DNA of 64,000 nt from Intrasporangium oryzae NRRL B-24470 (GCF_000576595.1 NZ_AWSA01000003.1:62001-126000); one strand, 5' to 3'; numbered from the stretch's first letter, positions 52,190 through 60,902 are shown. Notes: a model not told the origin generated them from the sequence alone. Translations and numbers: made by a program.

Positions 52190-53230
52190 ATGAAGGCTGT
52201 TCGGCTGCATCGGTACGAGACCCGGCCCGTGGTGGAGGAGGTCCCCGAGCCCGTGATCACCCATCCGCTCGACGTCATCGTCCGGATCGGCGGCGCGGGC
52301 CTGTGCCGCACCGACCTGCACATCGTCGAGGGCCAGTGGGCGCCGACGAGCAACGTCGCCCTGCCGTACACACTGGGCCACGAGAACGCCGGCTGGATCC
52401 ATGCGGTCGGCTCCGCGGTCGACCACCTCACTCCCGGAGATGCGGTGATCCTCCACCCGTTGATGACGTGCGGCTACTGCCGGGCCTGCCGGGCGGGCGA
52501 CGACGTGCACTGCGAGGCGTCGGCCTTTCCCGGGATCGACACCGATGGCGGGATGGCAGAGCTGCTCAAGACTGCAGCGCGCTCGGCCGTCAAGCTGCCG
52601 GCGGGGATCGAGCCGGCGTCGGTCGCCGCGCTCGCCGATGCCGGCCTCACGGCGTACCACGCGGTGAAGAAGGCCGTGCCGCAACTGTTCCCGGGCAGCA
52701 CCTGCGTGGTCATGGGCGCCGGCGGGCTCGGCCACCTGGGCATCCAGTGCCTGCGTGCGCTGAGCCCGACGCGGATCATCGTGCTCGACCGCAACCCCGA
52801 CGCCCTCGCCCTGACGCCCGGCTGGGGGGCGGACGAGACGGTGCTCGTGGACGGCTCGCACGTCGACCGGGTCCTCGAGCTGACCGACGGCAAGGGCGCC
52901 GAGGTGGTCCTCGACTTCGTCGGCGAGCAGGGTGCGGAGCGCGACAGCTGGTCGATGACGCGGCGGGCCGGCAGCGACTTCGTGATCGGCTACGGCGGGA
53001 CGGTCTCGATCCCGGCCATCGACGTCATCTCGACGGAGCGCAACGTCATCGGCAACCTCGTCGGCAGCTACAACGACCTCGTCGAGCTCATGGCCCTCAC
53101 TGCGGCCGGGAGGGTCGAGATGCTGACGCAGACCTACCCGCTCGACGCCGTCAACGACGCCATGGACGACCTCGACGCAGGCCGCCTGCGCGGCCGCGGC
53201 ATCCTCGTCCCCGAGGGCGCCGCTGGGTGA
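52190..53230 (+). CDS. Zinc-dependent alcohol dehydrogenase (MDR family)
   Basis: A 346-residue NAD(P)-dependent dehydrogenase. Catalytic zinc ligands: GAGLCRTDLHIVEG (Cys) and TLGHENAGWI (His-Glu). Structural zinc: MTCGYCRACRAGDDVHCE (four Cys). Nucleotide-binding loop: VVMGAGGLGHLGIQCL. An Asp follows in IIVLDRN, which favours NAD. The substrate alcohol is unknown. ATG at 52190 with GGAGG five bases upstream. It converges on a related dehydrogenase, with a hairpin between. Confidence 0.9.
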   Translation: MKAVRLHRYETRPVVEEVPEPVITHPLDVIVRIGGAGLCRTDLHIVEGQWAPTSNVALPYTLGHENAGWIHAVGSAVDHLTPGDAVILHPLMTCGYCRACRAGDDVHCEASAFPGIDTDGGMAELLKTAARSAVKLPAGIEPASVAALADAGLTAYHAVKKAVPQLFPGSTCVVMGAGGLGHLGIQCLRALSPTRIIVLDRNPDALALTPGWGADETVLVDGSHVDRVLELTDGKGAEVVLDFVGEQGAERDSWSMTRRAGSDFVIGYGGTVSIPAIDVISTERNVIGNLVGSYNDLVELMALTAAGRVEMLTQTYPLDAVNDAMDDLDAGRLRGRGILVPEGAAG

Positions 53231-53254
53231 CCTGACCCGGCCAACGCCCGAGCA

Positions 53255-53287
53255 CGTATGCCGCGGGGCTGGGCTCCGCGGCATACG
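53255..53287. terminator. GTATGCC/GGCATAC hairpin, 12-bp stem
   Basis: CGTATGCCGCGG (53255-53266) and CCGCGGCATACG (53276-53287) around a 9-base loop, between the stops of the two convergent alcohol dehydrogenase genes. Confidence 0.75.
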
Positions 53288-53329
53288 GCGTCTCGTGCGG
53301 CCCGGGGTGACCTGCCCGGGCTCGGGGGC

Positions 53330-54364
53330 TCAGGGGACGATGACGGCGCGCCCGCGTAGGGTGCCGGCGTGCATCCGCTCGTAGGCCTTCGGCGCGTCGT
53401 CGAGGGAGAACCGCTCGGTCTCCACGTGGATGAGGCCGGCGCGGGCGAGGTCGAGCACCTCGAAGAGCTCGCTGCGGGACCCCCAGTAGGGTGCCCGCGC
53501 CTTGGTCTCCCAGGGCAGCGTGAAGATCCCGACGGGGACGGCGCCGGCGCCGACGCCCACGATGACGATCTCGGAGTCGGGGTGGGTGAGCTTCGCGGCG
53601 AGCGCCGTCGTCGGCTCGATGCCGACGAAGTCGAAGACCGCGGTGGCTCCGCGGCCGCCGTTGAGGGCGCGGACCTTCTCGACCGCCGACTCGTCGGACC
53701 GGAACGCGTGGTGGGCACCGACGTCCTTGGCGAGCTGGAGCTTCTCGTCGGAGACGTCGAGGGCGACGACGGTGGCCGGCGACATGGCACGCAGGATCTG
53801 GATGCCGATGTGGCCGAGGCCTCCGGAGCCGATGACGACCGCGACCGCCCCGGGCACGAGGGCCGGGAGGCTCGGCTTGATGGCGTGGTACGGCGTGAGG
53901 CCGGCGTCGGTCAGCGAGACGTTCTCGACCGGGTCGAGGTCGCCGAGCGGCACGAGGTGGCGCTGGTTGTCGACGAGCATGTACTCGGCCATCGCGCCCG
54001 GGGCGCCGAGGCCGGGTGGGACGATGCCGCGCTCGGCGGCCACGTGGCAGTAGTTCTCCTGGCCCTTCGCGCAGGCGGGGCAGACGCCGCACCCCCACGG
54101 CCCGTAGACGGCGACCGAGTCGCCGACCTGGACGGCCGTGACCCCGGCGCCGACCTCGTCGACGATGCCGGCGCCCTCGTGGCCGAGGGTGAGCGGCAGT
54201 CCGTAGACGTAGGCCTCCTCGGGGAGTCCCATGACGAACTCGTCGGAGTGGCAGGCTCCGGCGGCGGTGACCTTGAGCAGGATCTCGCCCGGTCCCGGCG
54301 TGGGCTTCTCGACCTCCATGACCCTGGGTGGCTGGCCGATCTCGACGTACTGCAGAGCCTTCAT
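53330..54364 (-). CDS. Zinc-dependent alcohol dehydrogenase (MDR family), second
   Basis: A 344-residue enzyme of the same family as the neighbour but clearly diverged. Zinc ligands: AAGACHSDEFVMG and TLGHEGAGIV, with the structural site WGCGVCPACAKGQENYC. The Rossmann loop is VVIGSGGLGHIGIQILRAMSP, then VVALDVS. The HVAAERGIVPPGLGAPGAMAEYML segment recalls bacterial AdhA/aryl-alcohol-type enzymes. ATG at 54364. Having two such genes tail to tail suggests related but separately controlled alcohol or aldehyde metabolism. Confidence 0.9.
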   Translation of the reverse strand: MKALQYVEIGQPPRVMEVEKPTPGPGEILLKVTAAGACHSDEFVMGLPEEAYVYGLPLTLGHEGAGIVDEVGAGVTAVQVGDSVAVYGPWGCGVCPACAKGQENYCHVAAERGIVPPGLGAPGAMAEYMLVDNQRHLVPLGDLDPVENVSLTDAGLTPYHAIKPSLPALVPGAVAVVIGSGGLGHIGIQILRAMSPATVVALDVSDEKLQLAKDVGAHHAFRSDESAVEKVRALNGGRGATAVFDFVGIEPTTALAAKLTHPDSEIVIVGVGAGAVPVGIFTLPWETKARAPYWGSRSELFEVLDLARAGLIHVETERFSLDDAPKAYERMHAGTLRGRAVIVP

Positions 54365-54497
54365 CGCTGGCCCTTTCCCGAACGTGAATGACAAGCTTCC
54401 GACGAGATCGACGTTAGCCCCGGGGTCACAACGCGACGCGAATCCGTGACCAGACCGACATCCCTGATGTGTGCCGTCCCAGCGCGACGCGAGGCGG

Positions 54498-54530
54498 CGT
54501 ATGCCGCTGGGCTCAGCGGGCCGGCATACG
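54498..54530. terminator. GTATGCC/GGCATAC hairpin overlapping a gene's last codons
   Basis: CGTATGCCG (54498-54506) pairs with CGGCATACG (54522-54530); an inner GCTG/CAGC can also pair. The right arm encodes the last residues (GRMPAR) of the membrane-protein gene, whose stop codon lies inside the loop. Confidence 0.65.
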
Positions 54531-55394
54531 GCCGTTGCGCTCGTGCGCGATCCATAGCGCGACGGATCCGGCCAGCACCAGAGCGAATCCGCCGAGGACG
54601 AGCCACGTGAGCGGACGGTCGGTGGCGAGCTCGGAGCGGGCCCGCGCAGCCGCGACGAGGATGAGAGAGATCATGATCACCTCGACCTGGAGCATGAGGC
54701 GGACCGTCGTCCAGCGGGGGTCGAGGAATACCCAGATCCCCGCGCTGCCGAGGCAGAAGATCGCACCCATGACCCGGCACGTCAACGGGGTGAGCAACCA
54801 CGGCCAGACGGGGATCATCACGGCCGGGGCCACGAACATCACGACCCCCTGCGCGAGCGCGCCGACCCCGACGACCCCCACCGTCCAGCGCGCGACCGGG
54901 CCGAGCCGGTCCTCCTCCGGTCGCGGCGGTGCCTCGTACCGGCGGTTGCGGACCCAGGCGGCCACGACGAGGAAGGGTGCCGTGAAGTAGAGGAAGGCCC
55001 AGAGCCAGAAGGCCGGGTGACCGTGGTTGAACCGGTCCCAGTGCAGGACCGTCGCGATGCCGAGCAGCGTCGCGAACATCGCGACGGCGAGGAAGCCGGA
55101 CTTCAGTGCGCTCCACCGGCGCTCGCTGAGCGCCCGGATGAAGAAGTAGGCGCCGCCGGCGTAGGCCGCACCGAGCACCATCGGCGTCATCGTCGGGCGG
55201 ATGGTCCACGCCCACAGCTGCCGCGTCTCACCGGGGAAGAGGTAGAGGATGACGAACGCGACGATGAGGAACGGCGCGATGAAGAGCGACAGCCCGCGCG
55301 TGAAGCGCAGGACGCGGTCGTCCGCGACAAGGGCCCTCGCCGCTGCCGGGTCCGCGAGGTCGGGGCGGTGGTCCCCGCCCGGGTCACGGCTCAT
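54513..55394 (-). CDS. Polytopic membrane protein, unknown function
   Basis: A 293-residue integral membrane protein with about eight hydrophobic segments. FTRGLSLFIAPFLIVAFVILYLFPGETRQLWAWTIRPTMTPMVLGAAYAGGAYFF is the N-terminal part, and LHWDRFNHGHPAFWLWAFLYFTAPFLV the middle. Several His and Trp residues lie at predicted membrane edges, but I recognise no transporter or enzyme motif. ATG at 55394. It is divergent from the DUF5995 gene. Its last codons overlap a terminator-like hairpin. Confidence 0.78.
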   Translation of the reverse strand: MSRDPGGDHRPDLADPAAARALVADDRVLRFTRGLSLFIAPFLIVAFVILYLFPGETRQLWAWTIRPTMTPMVLGAAYAGGAYFFIRALSERRWSALKSGFLAVAMFATLLGIATVLHWDRFNHGHPAFWLWAFLYFTAPFLVVAAWVRNRRYEAPPRPEEDRLGPVARWTVGVVGVGALAQGVVMFVAPAVMIPVWPWLLTPLTCRVMGAIFCLGSAGIWVFLDPRWTTVRLMLQVEVIMISLILVAAARARSELATDRPLTWLVLGGFALVLAGSVALWIAHERNGRMPAR

Positions 55395-55539
55395 GTCAGA
55401 ACCTCCGTGCGACGCGCGACCCGCGGGAGACCTGTGTCGGCCGACACCGGTCCCCCTTTCCCCACGGGCGTGGTTGTCGCCACATCGAGGCGCCAACAGG
55501 TCGAGAATAGGCGGGCAGGGGCGCTCCCGAGGAGGATTC

Positions 55540-56334
55540 ATGCAGGAGCCACCGCACGACCCGAGCCCGCCGGCGCGGCCCGACCCGATCGACGCCGTCC
55601 TCGCCGACATGCAGGATCGCCTCGACGCGATGCCGCCCGAGCTCTCGAGCCAGCGCGCCTTCCTCGGGACCTACCGACGCACGACGCTCGCGGTCGAGAA
55701 GGCGATCCGCGACGGGGTCTTCGAGGACCCCGCCTGGGTGGCCGTCTGGGATGCCGCCTTCGCTCGCCTCTACCTCGACGCCCTCGACGCACGCCTCTCC
55801 GGCGGACTGGCCCCGCGGCCCTGGCGGCTCGCGTTCGACGCGCCCTCCGGGCTGCCGCCGCTCCGCCACGTCCTGCTCGGCATCAACGCGCACATCAACT
55901 ACGACCTGCCGCAGGCGCTCCTCGCTGTCATCTCCGACGAGGACTTCCTGGATCCCACCCTGCTCGACCGACGTCATCGCGACCACGAGCGGATCGACGG
56001 CGTCCTGGCCGCCCGGGTCGCCGCCGAGGACGACGAGCTGTCCGCCGTGTCGGCTCGCTCGCTGCTCGACCGGGTCCTGCAGCCCCTGAACCACCGCGCG
56101 TCACAGCGATTCCTGCGCGAGGCGCGCATCAAGGTCTGGCACAACACGAGGGAGCTGCAGCAGGCCCGCCTCGCCGGCCCGGGGGCGTATGCCGCTCGGC
56201 TGGCCGAGCTCGAGGTGCTCAGTGCCGCTCGCCTCGCGGACCTGACCGCGCCGGGGCAGGTCCTGTTGCGTCTCGCGGTTGCGGGCTTCGGCGTCCTGCT
56301 TCCACCTCCCGCCGAGCCGACCCCGCCGGACTGA
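55540..56334 (+). CDS. DUF5995 family protein
   Basis: A 264-residue soluble protein resembling DUF5995. DPIDAVLADMQDRLDAMPPELSSQRAFLGTYRRTTLAVEKAI opens, and PPLRHVLLGINAHINYDLPQALLAV is the conserved core with a His-x-Asn-x-Asp pattern. KVWHNTRELQQARLAG comes near the end. The family is common in actinobacteria and uncharacterised. GAGGAGG lies 5 bases before the ATG at 55540. A GTATGCC copy encodes an Ala-Tyr-Ala near the end. Confidence 0.8.
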   Translation: MQEPPHDPSPPARPDPIDAVLADMQDRLDAMPPELSSQRAFLGTYRRTTLAVEKAIRDGVFEDPAWVAVWDAAFARLYLDALDARLSGGLAPRPWRLAFDAPSGLPPLRHVLLGINAHINYDLPQALLAVISDEDFLDPTLLDRRHRDHERIDGVLAARVAAEDDELSAVSARSLLDRVLQPLNHRASQRFLREARIKVWHNTRELQQARLAGPGAYAARLAELEVLSAARLADLTAPGQVLLRLAVAGFGVLLPPPAEPTPPD

Positions 56335-56383
56335 CACGCCGCCCGCGCTGGGAGGGAGGCCAGCGACATACGTCGACCTACGT

Positions 56384-56425
56384 CCGGAAGCCTCAGGCCG
56401 GAAGCCTCAGGCCGGAAGCCTCAGG
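56384..56425. repeat. Three exact 14-bp tandem repeats
   Basis: CCGGAAGCCTCAGG is repeated three times without a spacer, then decays into CCGGAGGCCGGCCGG. The repeats lie in the gap between the DUF5995 gene and the membrane-protein gene. Confidence 0.85.
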
Positions 56426-56617
56426 CCGGAGGCCGGCCGGCCCTAGGGCAGCCCTAGGTCGCTTCCCACCCCACCCGCTCGGCGTCTCCGCGGCATGGCG
56501 GTTCAGGCTGCCTCGTCGCTGCGGTCTTATCGGTCACGGGCGGGATCGTCACATGTCATGCCGCCCTCGGTAACGAGAGGCGGATCGGAGGCGCTGGCCT
56601 GCGCTGGGCCGCGGGCG

Positions 56618-58066
56618 TCAGCGTATGGACGAGATACCGCGAAGCAGGTCACTGCGCCTGTCGGCCCGGATCCTGTCCACGGACGTCGTGGGCCAGGTCA
56701 CGCCGTTGATCTGGACGTCGAGTCCATATCTATTGTCCGACAGTTCCGGGGTGCGGCAGTCACCCTTGAGTCCCGGGTGGTGTTTTCCCAACAGGGTCAG
56801 GCGCCACTGTGGCTCTCCTTGGTCCATCAACAGCAGGATCCAGTCGGATTTGAGTCGGGCCGTGAGATAGGCCCAGTCCTCGGTGCGGGGGGGCCGGTGC
56901 TGGACCGCCACGTACGCAAGTCTGCCCACGAACACGACCACGATGACCCCGACCGTCACCACAATCCCGTCAGGGAGGGTAACGGTGAAGGGGGCTTCAA
57001 AATACACCTCACCGAAGATGATGACTGCGAGGACGACCACCGCAGTGAGGAGTGCGTCCCAAAGGCCGTGGCCCAGCCGCTGCCACCACGCAGGCGGATC
57101 ACCGGTTCCCGCAGCCCAGTCGTCTCGGTCTGCCAACCGGGCAAGTTCTTCGAGCCAGTTCGTCGAGCCGGGGGCGGCGGGGGCAGGCATGAGCTCTGCC
57201 AGTGCGGAGTCGGCCGACCGCTTTGGGGGCGCGTCCTGGATCGGGTCGAGCAGGGTCAGCGGGCGGGGAACGCGGTTCGCGCGACGCATCGCGAGGACCG
57301 TTCCGAGCGCAAGGGACACCCCGGCCGGCACCAGGGTGAGAAAAGCGAGGACAGCGAAGGTGGCCTCCTGGTCCCAGGCCAGACCGTTGAACGGGCCAGC
57401 CAACGCACGCACGAGTAGGGACCCGCCGTAGGAGTCGGCGGACTCGAAGCAGTCCACCCCAGCCGTGTAGCGCTGCCCACCTACCACCCACTCCACCCAG
57501 CAGGTCTCGTCGGAGATTCCCAGCACGTTGGCCGAGACGTCGCGCCCGGTCCAGTAGATGAGGTTGACGAGCCCGAACGCCGCCAGTCCGATGAACCCGA
57601 AGAACGAGGCCAGGCGCGGGAATGACGTCCGGACCAGCTGCCACTTCGAGATCGGGGGTTGCCTCGGTCCAGTGAAGAGACGATTGAGCCTCGGCCATCC
57701 GGACGCCTCGGTCGGGCCGATCAGCAGGGTACGGCCCGATGAGTCGCCGAACGGCAGCAACTGCTCGTACAGCGTCTCCGCGAGCCCATCGCGATGGTGC
57801 CTGAAATGTCTGGTCCCTGGGCCGGTCAGGTCCCGCAGTGCCAGCACCAGATGGCCCTCGGTATGGCTCAGCACGTGCAGGGAGTCCTCCGCCGGAAGGG
57901 CCTTGGCCACTTCCCAACGGTTGTCAGCGGCTACCACCACATCGACCTTCGTGCGACCGCCGCCGGCTCGGGCCGTCCCATCCCTGCCGCGCCACCAGCG
58001 AGCGCTGCCCCAGACCACGATCCCGACCGCGAGGGGAACCACGACGAACACGACCACAGGCCCCAT
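56618..58066 (-). CDS. Orphan multi-pass membrane protein of lower GC
   Basis: A 482-residue protein with an N-terminal helix (VVVFVVVPLAVGIVVWGSARWW) and a cytoplasmic region (about 25-140). Two central membrane pairs follow (LASFFGFIGLAAFGLVNLIYW and FAVLAFLTLVPAGVSLALGTVLAM), then a loop, then two more (LLTAVVVLAVIIFGEVYF and GIVVTVGVIVVVFVGRLAYV) and a C-terminal soluble end. No known domain is recognised. The DNA is visibly less GC-rich than its neighbours, with more A/T at third positions, hinting at later acquisition. The ATG at 58066 is used; TTG at 58117 would extend it. Confidence 0.72.
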   Translation of the reverse strand: MGPVVVFVVVPLAVGIVVWGSARWWRGRDGTARAGGGRTKVDVVVAADNRWEVAKALPAEDSLHVLSHTEGHLVLALRDLTGPGTRHFRHHRDGLAETLYEQLLPFGDSSGRTLLIGPTEASGWPRLNRLFTGPRQPPISKWQLVRTSFPRLASFFGFIGLAAFGLVNLIYWTGRDVSANVLGISDETCWVEWVVGGQRYTAGVDCFESADSYGGSLLVRALAGPFNGLAWDQEATFAVLAFLTLVPAGVSLALGTVLAMRRANRVPRPLTLLDPIQDAPPKRSADSALAELMPAPAAPGSTNWLEELARLADRDDWAAGTGDPPAWWQRLGHGLWDALLTAVVVLAVIIFGEVYFEAPFTVTLPDGIVVTVGVIVVVFVGRLAYVAVQHRPPRTEDWAYLTARLKSDWILLLMDQGEPQWRLTLLGKHHPGLKGDCRTPELSDNRYGLDVQINGVTWPTTSVDRIRADRRSDLLRGISSIR

Positions 58067-58158
58067 CGCCACGCCCCCAAGGGTATCGCTGTCAAGATCA
58101 CCGTCGAGATTGCCCAAGCGCGGCGCGACGCTACAAGAAAGCGACGCCCGGGTCCGCT

Positions 58159-58593
58159 CTAGTCCGAAAGGGGCGTGATCGCGCGGAGCGGTGCGAAGCG
58201 GGCGAAGCCGCGGTCGAGGGTCACGAGGCTCGCCCCGAGCTCAAGGGCCTGCGCGGCAAGCACGGCGTCGGGGACGTCGTTGCCGCGCAGGCGATGCTCG
58301 GAGACGAGCCGCTGGACGATCGGCCAGTGGTCGGGCCCAGGACGCACGAGCAGCGCTGCGGGTGCGGAGGCGAGCGAGGTGGCGAAGGCGAGGGCGTCCG
58401 CGGGGGTCGACGGTTGTCGGAACACCCTGGGGTGCGTGGCGATCCGAACGACGGAGGCGAGCACGGGCTCGCTGACCGCGATCCGCTCGTGGCCGACCAG
58501 CCGAGGAGCGAGCCACTCACTGACCCGTGCCGCGGTCTCCGACTCGGTCGGCCGGTATGCGTAGAGGCAGACGTTGACGTCAAGCAGGAGCAT
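58159..58593 (-). CDS. vapC: PIN-domain ribonuclease toxin (VapC type)
   Basis: A 144-residue PIN nuclease. The first acidic residue is in MLLLDVNVCLYAYRP, Glu in AVSEPVLASVVRIATHPRVF and Asp in LRGNDVPDAVLAAQALELGASLVTLDRGFARF, giving the usual cluster of acids for a Mg-dependent ribonuclease. Free toxin would cut RNA and stop growth until neutralised by the antitoxin. The ATG at 58593 lies inside the antitoxin gene (14-base overlap), so the toxin is translated by coupling. Confidence 0.9.
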   Translation of the reverse strand: MLLLDVNVCLYAYRPTESETAARVSEWLAPRLVGHERIAVSEPVLASVVRIATHPRVFRQPSTPADALAFATSLASAPAALLVRPGPDHWPIVQRLVSEHRLRGNDVPDAVLAAQALELGASLVTLDRGFARFAPLRAITPLSD

Positions 58594-58864
58594 GGCCCGC
58601 GTGGTCTCCGGGGACCGCGTTGTCTCCGAGCAGCTGGGCCATGAGCTCCCTGTCCTCGAGGTCGACTCCCGGGAGGACGCCGGACATTTCGGGGACGAAG
58701 GTGTGGAGCACGTAGTCGCCGCGACTGACGGAGTCGCGGGCCTCGTCGGCGATGAGCTTGCGCAGGGCGTCCTCCAGGACGGAGCCGATGGTCCGGTGCT
58801 GGCGCGCGGCGATGAGCTTCGCCTCGGCGAGGAGGCGGTCGTCGATGTTGACCGTCGTGCGCAC
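58580..58864 (-). CDS. vapB: Ribbon-helix-helix antitoxin (VapB type)
   Basis: A 94-residue protein. MRTTVNIDDRLLAEAKLIAARQHRTIGSVLEDALRKLI is a ribbon-helix-helix DNA-binding domain. The C-terminal half (YVLHTFVPEMSGVLPGVDLEDRELMAQLLGD) should wrap the toxin. GTG at 58864. A TATGAT -10 lies only 6 bases before the GTG, so the transcript is probably leaderless. A 14-base palindrome sits in the -35 region and is the likely autoregulatory operator. Confidence 0.88.
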   Translation of the reverse strand: MRTTVNIDDRLLAEAKLIAARQHRTIGSVLEDALRKLIADEARDSVSRGDYVLHTFVPEMSGVLPGVDLEDRELMAQLLGDNAVPGDHAGHAPA

Positions 58865-58870
58865 GGATGC

Positions 58871-58903
58871 ATCATATCATCACTCGCCTAGCATCATGAT
58901 GCT
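58871..58903 (-). promoter_or_regulatory. vapBC promoter and palindromic operator
   Basis: Minus-strand -10 TATGAT (58876-58871), with the perfect palindrome AGCATCATGATGCT (58890-58903) where the -35 should be. Further ATCAT/ATGAT half-sites lie between. Binding by the antitoxin complex would block polymerase. Confidence 0.65.
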
Positions 58904-58953
58904 CGCGACAGAGTGCCCGGGACCGGGAGACTGCCGCCCCGACTCTGCCCCCT

Positions 58954-59005
58954 CCGGCCGGCCGCCGAGGCGAGCCCTCCCGGCCGGCCGCCGAGGCAAG
59001 CCCGC
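58954..59005. repeat. Two 26-bp tandem repeats plus a partial third
   Basis: The unit CCGGCCGGCCGCCGAGGC-AGCCC occurs at 58954-58979 and 58980-59005 with three differences. A shortened CCGGCCGGCTCGCCG follows. Position: between vapB and the divergent cupin gene. Confidence 0.75.
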
Positions 59006-59076
59006 CCGGCCGGCTCGCCGCGTAGGCTGGGACCCAGCCCAGCGGCATACGTCCCTCGCACTCCTCAGGTGGTCCC

Positions 59077-59481
59077 GTGGTCGAGCACGATCCTGCGCAA
59101 CCCGTCACGCGCGTCGCGGCCGGCGAGCTCGGCCCGAGCGACCCCACGCCGGGGATGGCTCGCCAGGTCGCTCTCCACACCGAGGCGATGTGGTCGGGCA
59201 CGGTCGACACCGAGGCGGGCGCGGTCTCCGGATGGCACCACCACGGCGAGCACGACACGACGATCTACGTCGTGTCGGGACGGATGCGCCTCGAGTCCGG
59301 GCCGGGTGGTGAGGTGGCCGTCGAGGCCGGGCCCGGCGACTTCCTCCACGTCCCCGCCGGCGCCATCCACCGCGAGTCCAACCCGGGCGAATCCCGCTCG
59401 CACGCTGTGGTCGTGCGCTGCGGCCACGGCACGCCGACGGTCAACGTCGACGGTCCGGCGCCGGGGCACGGTCCCACCTGA
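59077..59481 (+). CDS. Cupin-domain protein
   Basis: A 134-residue single-domain cupin. Motif 1 is SGWHHHGEHDTTIYVVSGRMRLESG (three His plus Glu as possible metal ligands). Motif 2 is AGPGDFLHVPAGAIHRESNPGE. The fold serves dioxygenases, isomerases and sensors, and nothing here decides which. The GTG at 59077 is the natural start. The convergent neighbour is a berberine-bridge-type oxidase. Confidence 0.88.
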   Translation: MVEHDPAQPVTRVAAGELGPSDPTPGMARQVALHTEAMWSGTVDTEAGAVSGWHHHGEHDTTIYVVSGRMRLESGPGGEVAVEAGPGDFLHVPAGAIHRESNPGESRSHAVVVRCGHGTPTVNVDGPAPGHGPT

Positions 59482-59510
59482 CGCCGAAGCCGCCTGACGA
59501 GGAGGGTGAG

Positions 59511-60902
59511 TCAGGCCCCCGCGGGCGCGACCGTGTGGTTGTGGTGGAAGACGTCGTCCGGGTCCCACGCCTGCTTGACCGCTGCGAGACGCAGGTACGT
59601 GTCGCCCGGGTAGATGTCGTGGATGCGCTCGCCGTCCGCGTCGACGACGAAGCCGAGGTAGGCGCCGGGTGTCCCGTCGGCGAGGGACCGCCCCAGGGTT
59701 TCGAGCCAGGGCTTCTGGTCGTCGAGGGCGTCCGCCCCGGAGACGATGGCTGCGGTGTTCAGCATGACCGGCCACTGCCGGTGGGCGTAGGCCGTCGCAT
59801 CCGCGGCGACCCGCGAGATCGCCCCGCCGAGGGGGCGCAGCTGGACCGCGGCCATCTGCACTGTTGGGTCCGCCATCCGCTCTGTCAGCGTGTCGACGAT
59901 GAGCCGAGCGTCGTCAAGGTCGATGTCCTGCGCATAGCCCGTCCACGACGTCGCGATCGGGTGGTAGCTGTCGTCGCCGGGCTGGAACATCCCGGAGTAG
60001 GGCATCGGCGCGAGGAGGTCCGCCAGCGGGGTTGCGACGGCCCGGAACGGCGCGAGGACGGGTTCGGCGTCGGCCGGCCCACCGGCATACGCCATGAGGG
60101 CCAGGATGACGAGCCGGCCGTGGTGCTCCGGCGCGAAAAACGGCATCGGCGGGGCCGGCATGACGTTGACGATGACGCCGAGCTCGTCGGGGGCCGCGAG
60201 CGCCAGCTCCATGAACCGGGCGATCGTCTCGGCGGTGGCGGGGAGCATGAGCATGCCGCCGACGATCTCGGGCACCTCGTGGAGCCTGAACTGCAGACGG
60301 GTCACGACGCCGAAGCCGCCGCCGCCCCCGCGCACGGCCCAGAAGAGGTCGGGGTGGTGGTCGGCGTCCACGTGGAGGATCTGCCCGTCGGCCGTCACGA
60401 GCTCGACGGCGAGGAGGTGGTCGATCGTCATCCCGAACCTGCGACTGAGGAAGCCGACGCCGCCACCGACGGTGATGCCCGCGACACCGACGGAGCCGGT
60501 GTCGCCGAAGCCCGTCGCGAGGCCATGCGCGCCGACCGCGTGCGTGTAGCGGCCCGCCGTGACGCCGGCGCCCACCCACGCGGTCCGGCCGTCGACGTCG
60601 ATCTCGATCGCATCGAGGCCGCGGACGTCGATGACGAGCCCGTCGTCGATGGTGCCGAAGCCGGCGCCGCTGTGGCCGCCCGCGCGGACCGCGATCTCGA
60701 GGCCGCACTCCCGGGCATGCTCGATCGCCGCGGCGACGTCGGCGGCATCGGCGACGCGGACGACCGCGGCCGGGCGCCGGTCGATGTGCCGCGAGAAGAT
60801 GAGGCGGGCGTTCTCGTAGTCGGGATCGTTTGGCGTGAACACCGTGCCGGAGACACAGGCGCGCAGGTCGTCGAGCGTGCGGTCGGTGCGTGTCGAAGTC
60901 AT
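59511..60902 (-). CDS. FAD-linked oxidase, berberine-bridge/PCMH type
   Basis: A 463-residue flavoenzyme. The FAD-binding PCMH domain contains IAVRAGGHSGAGFGTIDDGLVIDVRGL, where the His of GGHSGAG is the usual covalent FAD attachment site. GFGDTGSVGVAGITVGGGVGFLSRRFGMTIDHLLAVELVTADG follows. The C-terminal BBE motif is VKQAWDPDDVFHHNHTV. Such enzymes oxidise sugars, alcohols or alkaloid-like compounds. I chose ATG 60902, with AGGA at suitable spacing; ATG 60911 is also in frame. A TTGACC/GGTCAA palindrome lies just upstream. Confidence 0.9.
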   Translation of the reverse strand: MTSTRTDRTLDDLRACVSGTVFTPNDPDYENARLIFSRHIDRRPAAVVRVADAADVAAAIEHARECGLEIAVRAGGHSGAGFGTIDDGLVIDVRGLDAIEIDVDGRTAWVGAGVTAGRYTHAVGAHGLATGFGDTGSVGVAGITVGGGVGFLSRRFGMTIDHLLAVELVTADGQILHVDADHHPDLFWAVRGGGGGFGVVTRLQFRLHEVPEIVGGMLMLPATAETIARFMELALAAPDELGVIVNVMPAPPMPFFAPEHHGRLVILALMAYAGGPADAEPVLAPFRAVATPLADLLAPMPYSGMFQPGDDSYHPIATSWTGYAQDIDLDDARLIVDTLTERMADPTVQMAAVQLRPLGGAISRVAADATAYAHRQWPVMLNTAAIVSGADALDDQKPWLETLGRSLADGTPGAYLGFVVDADGERIHDIYPGDTYLRLAAVKQAWDPDDVFHHNHTVAPAGA

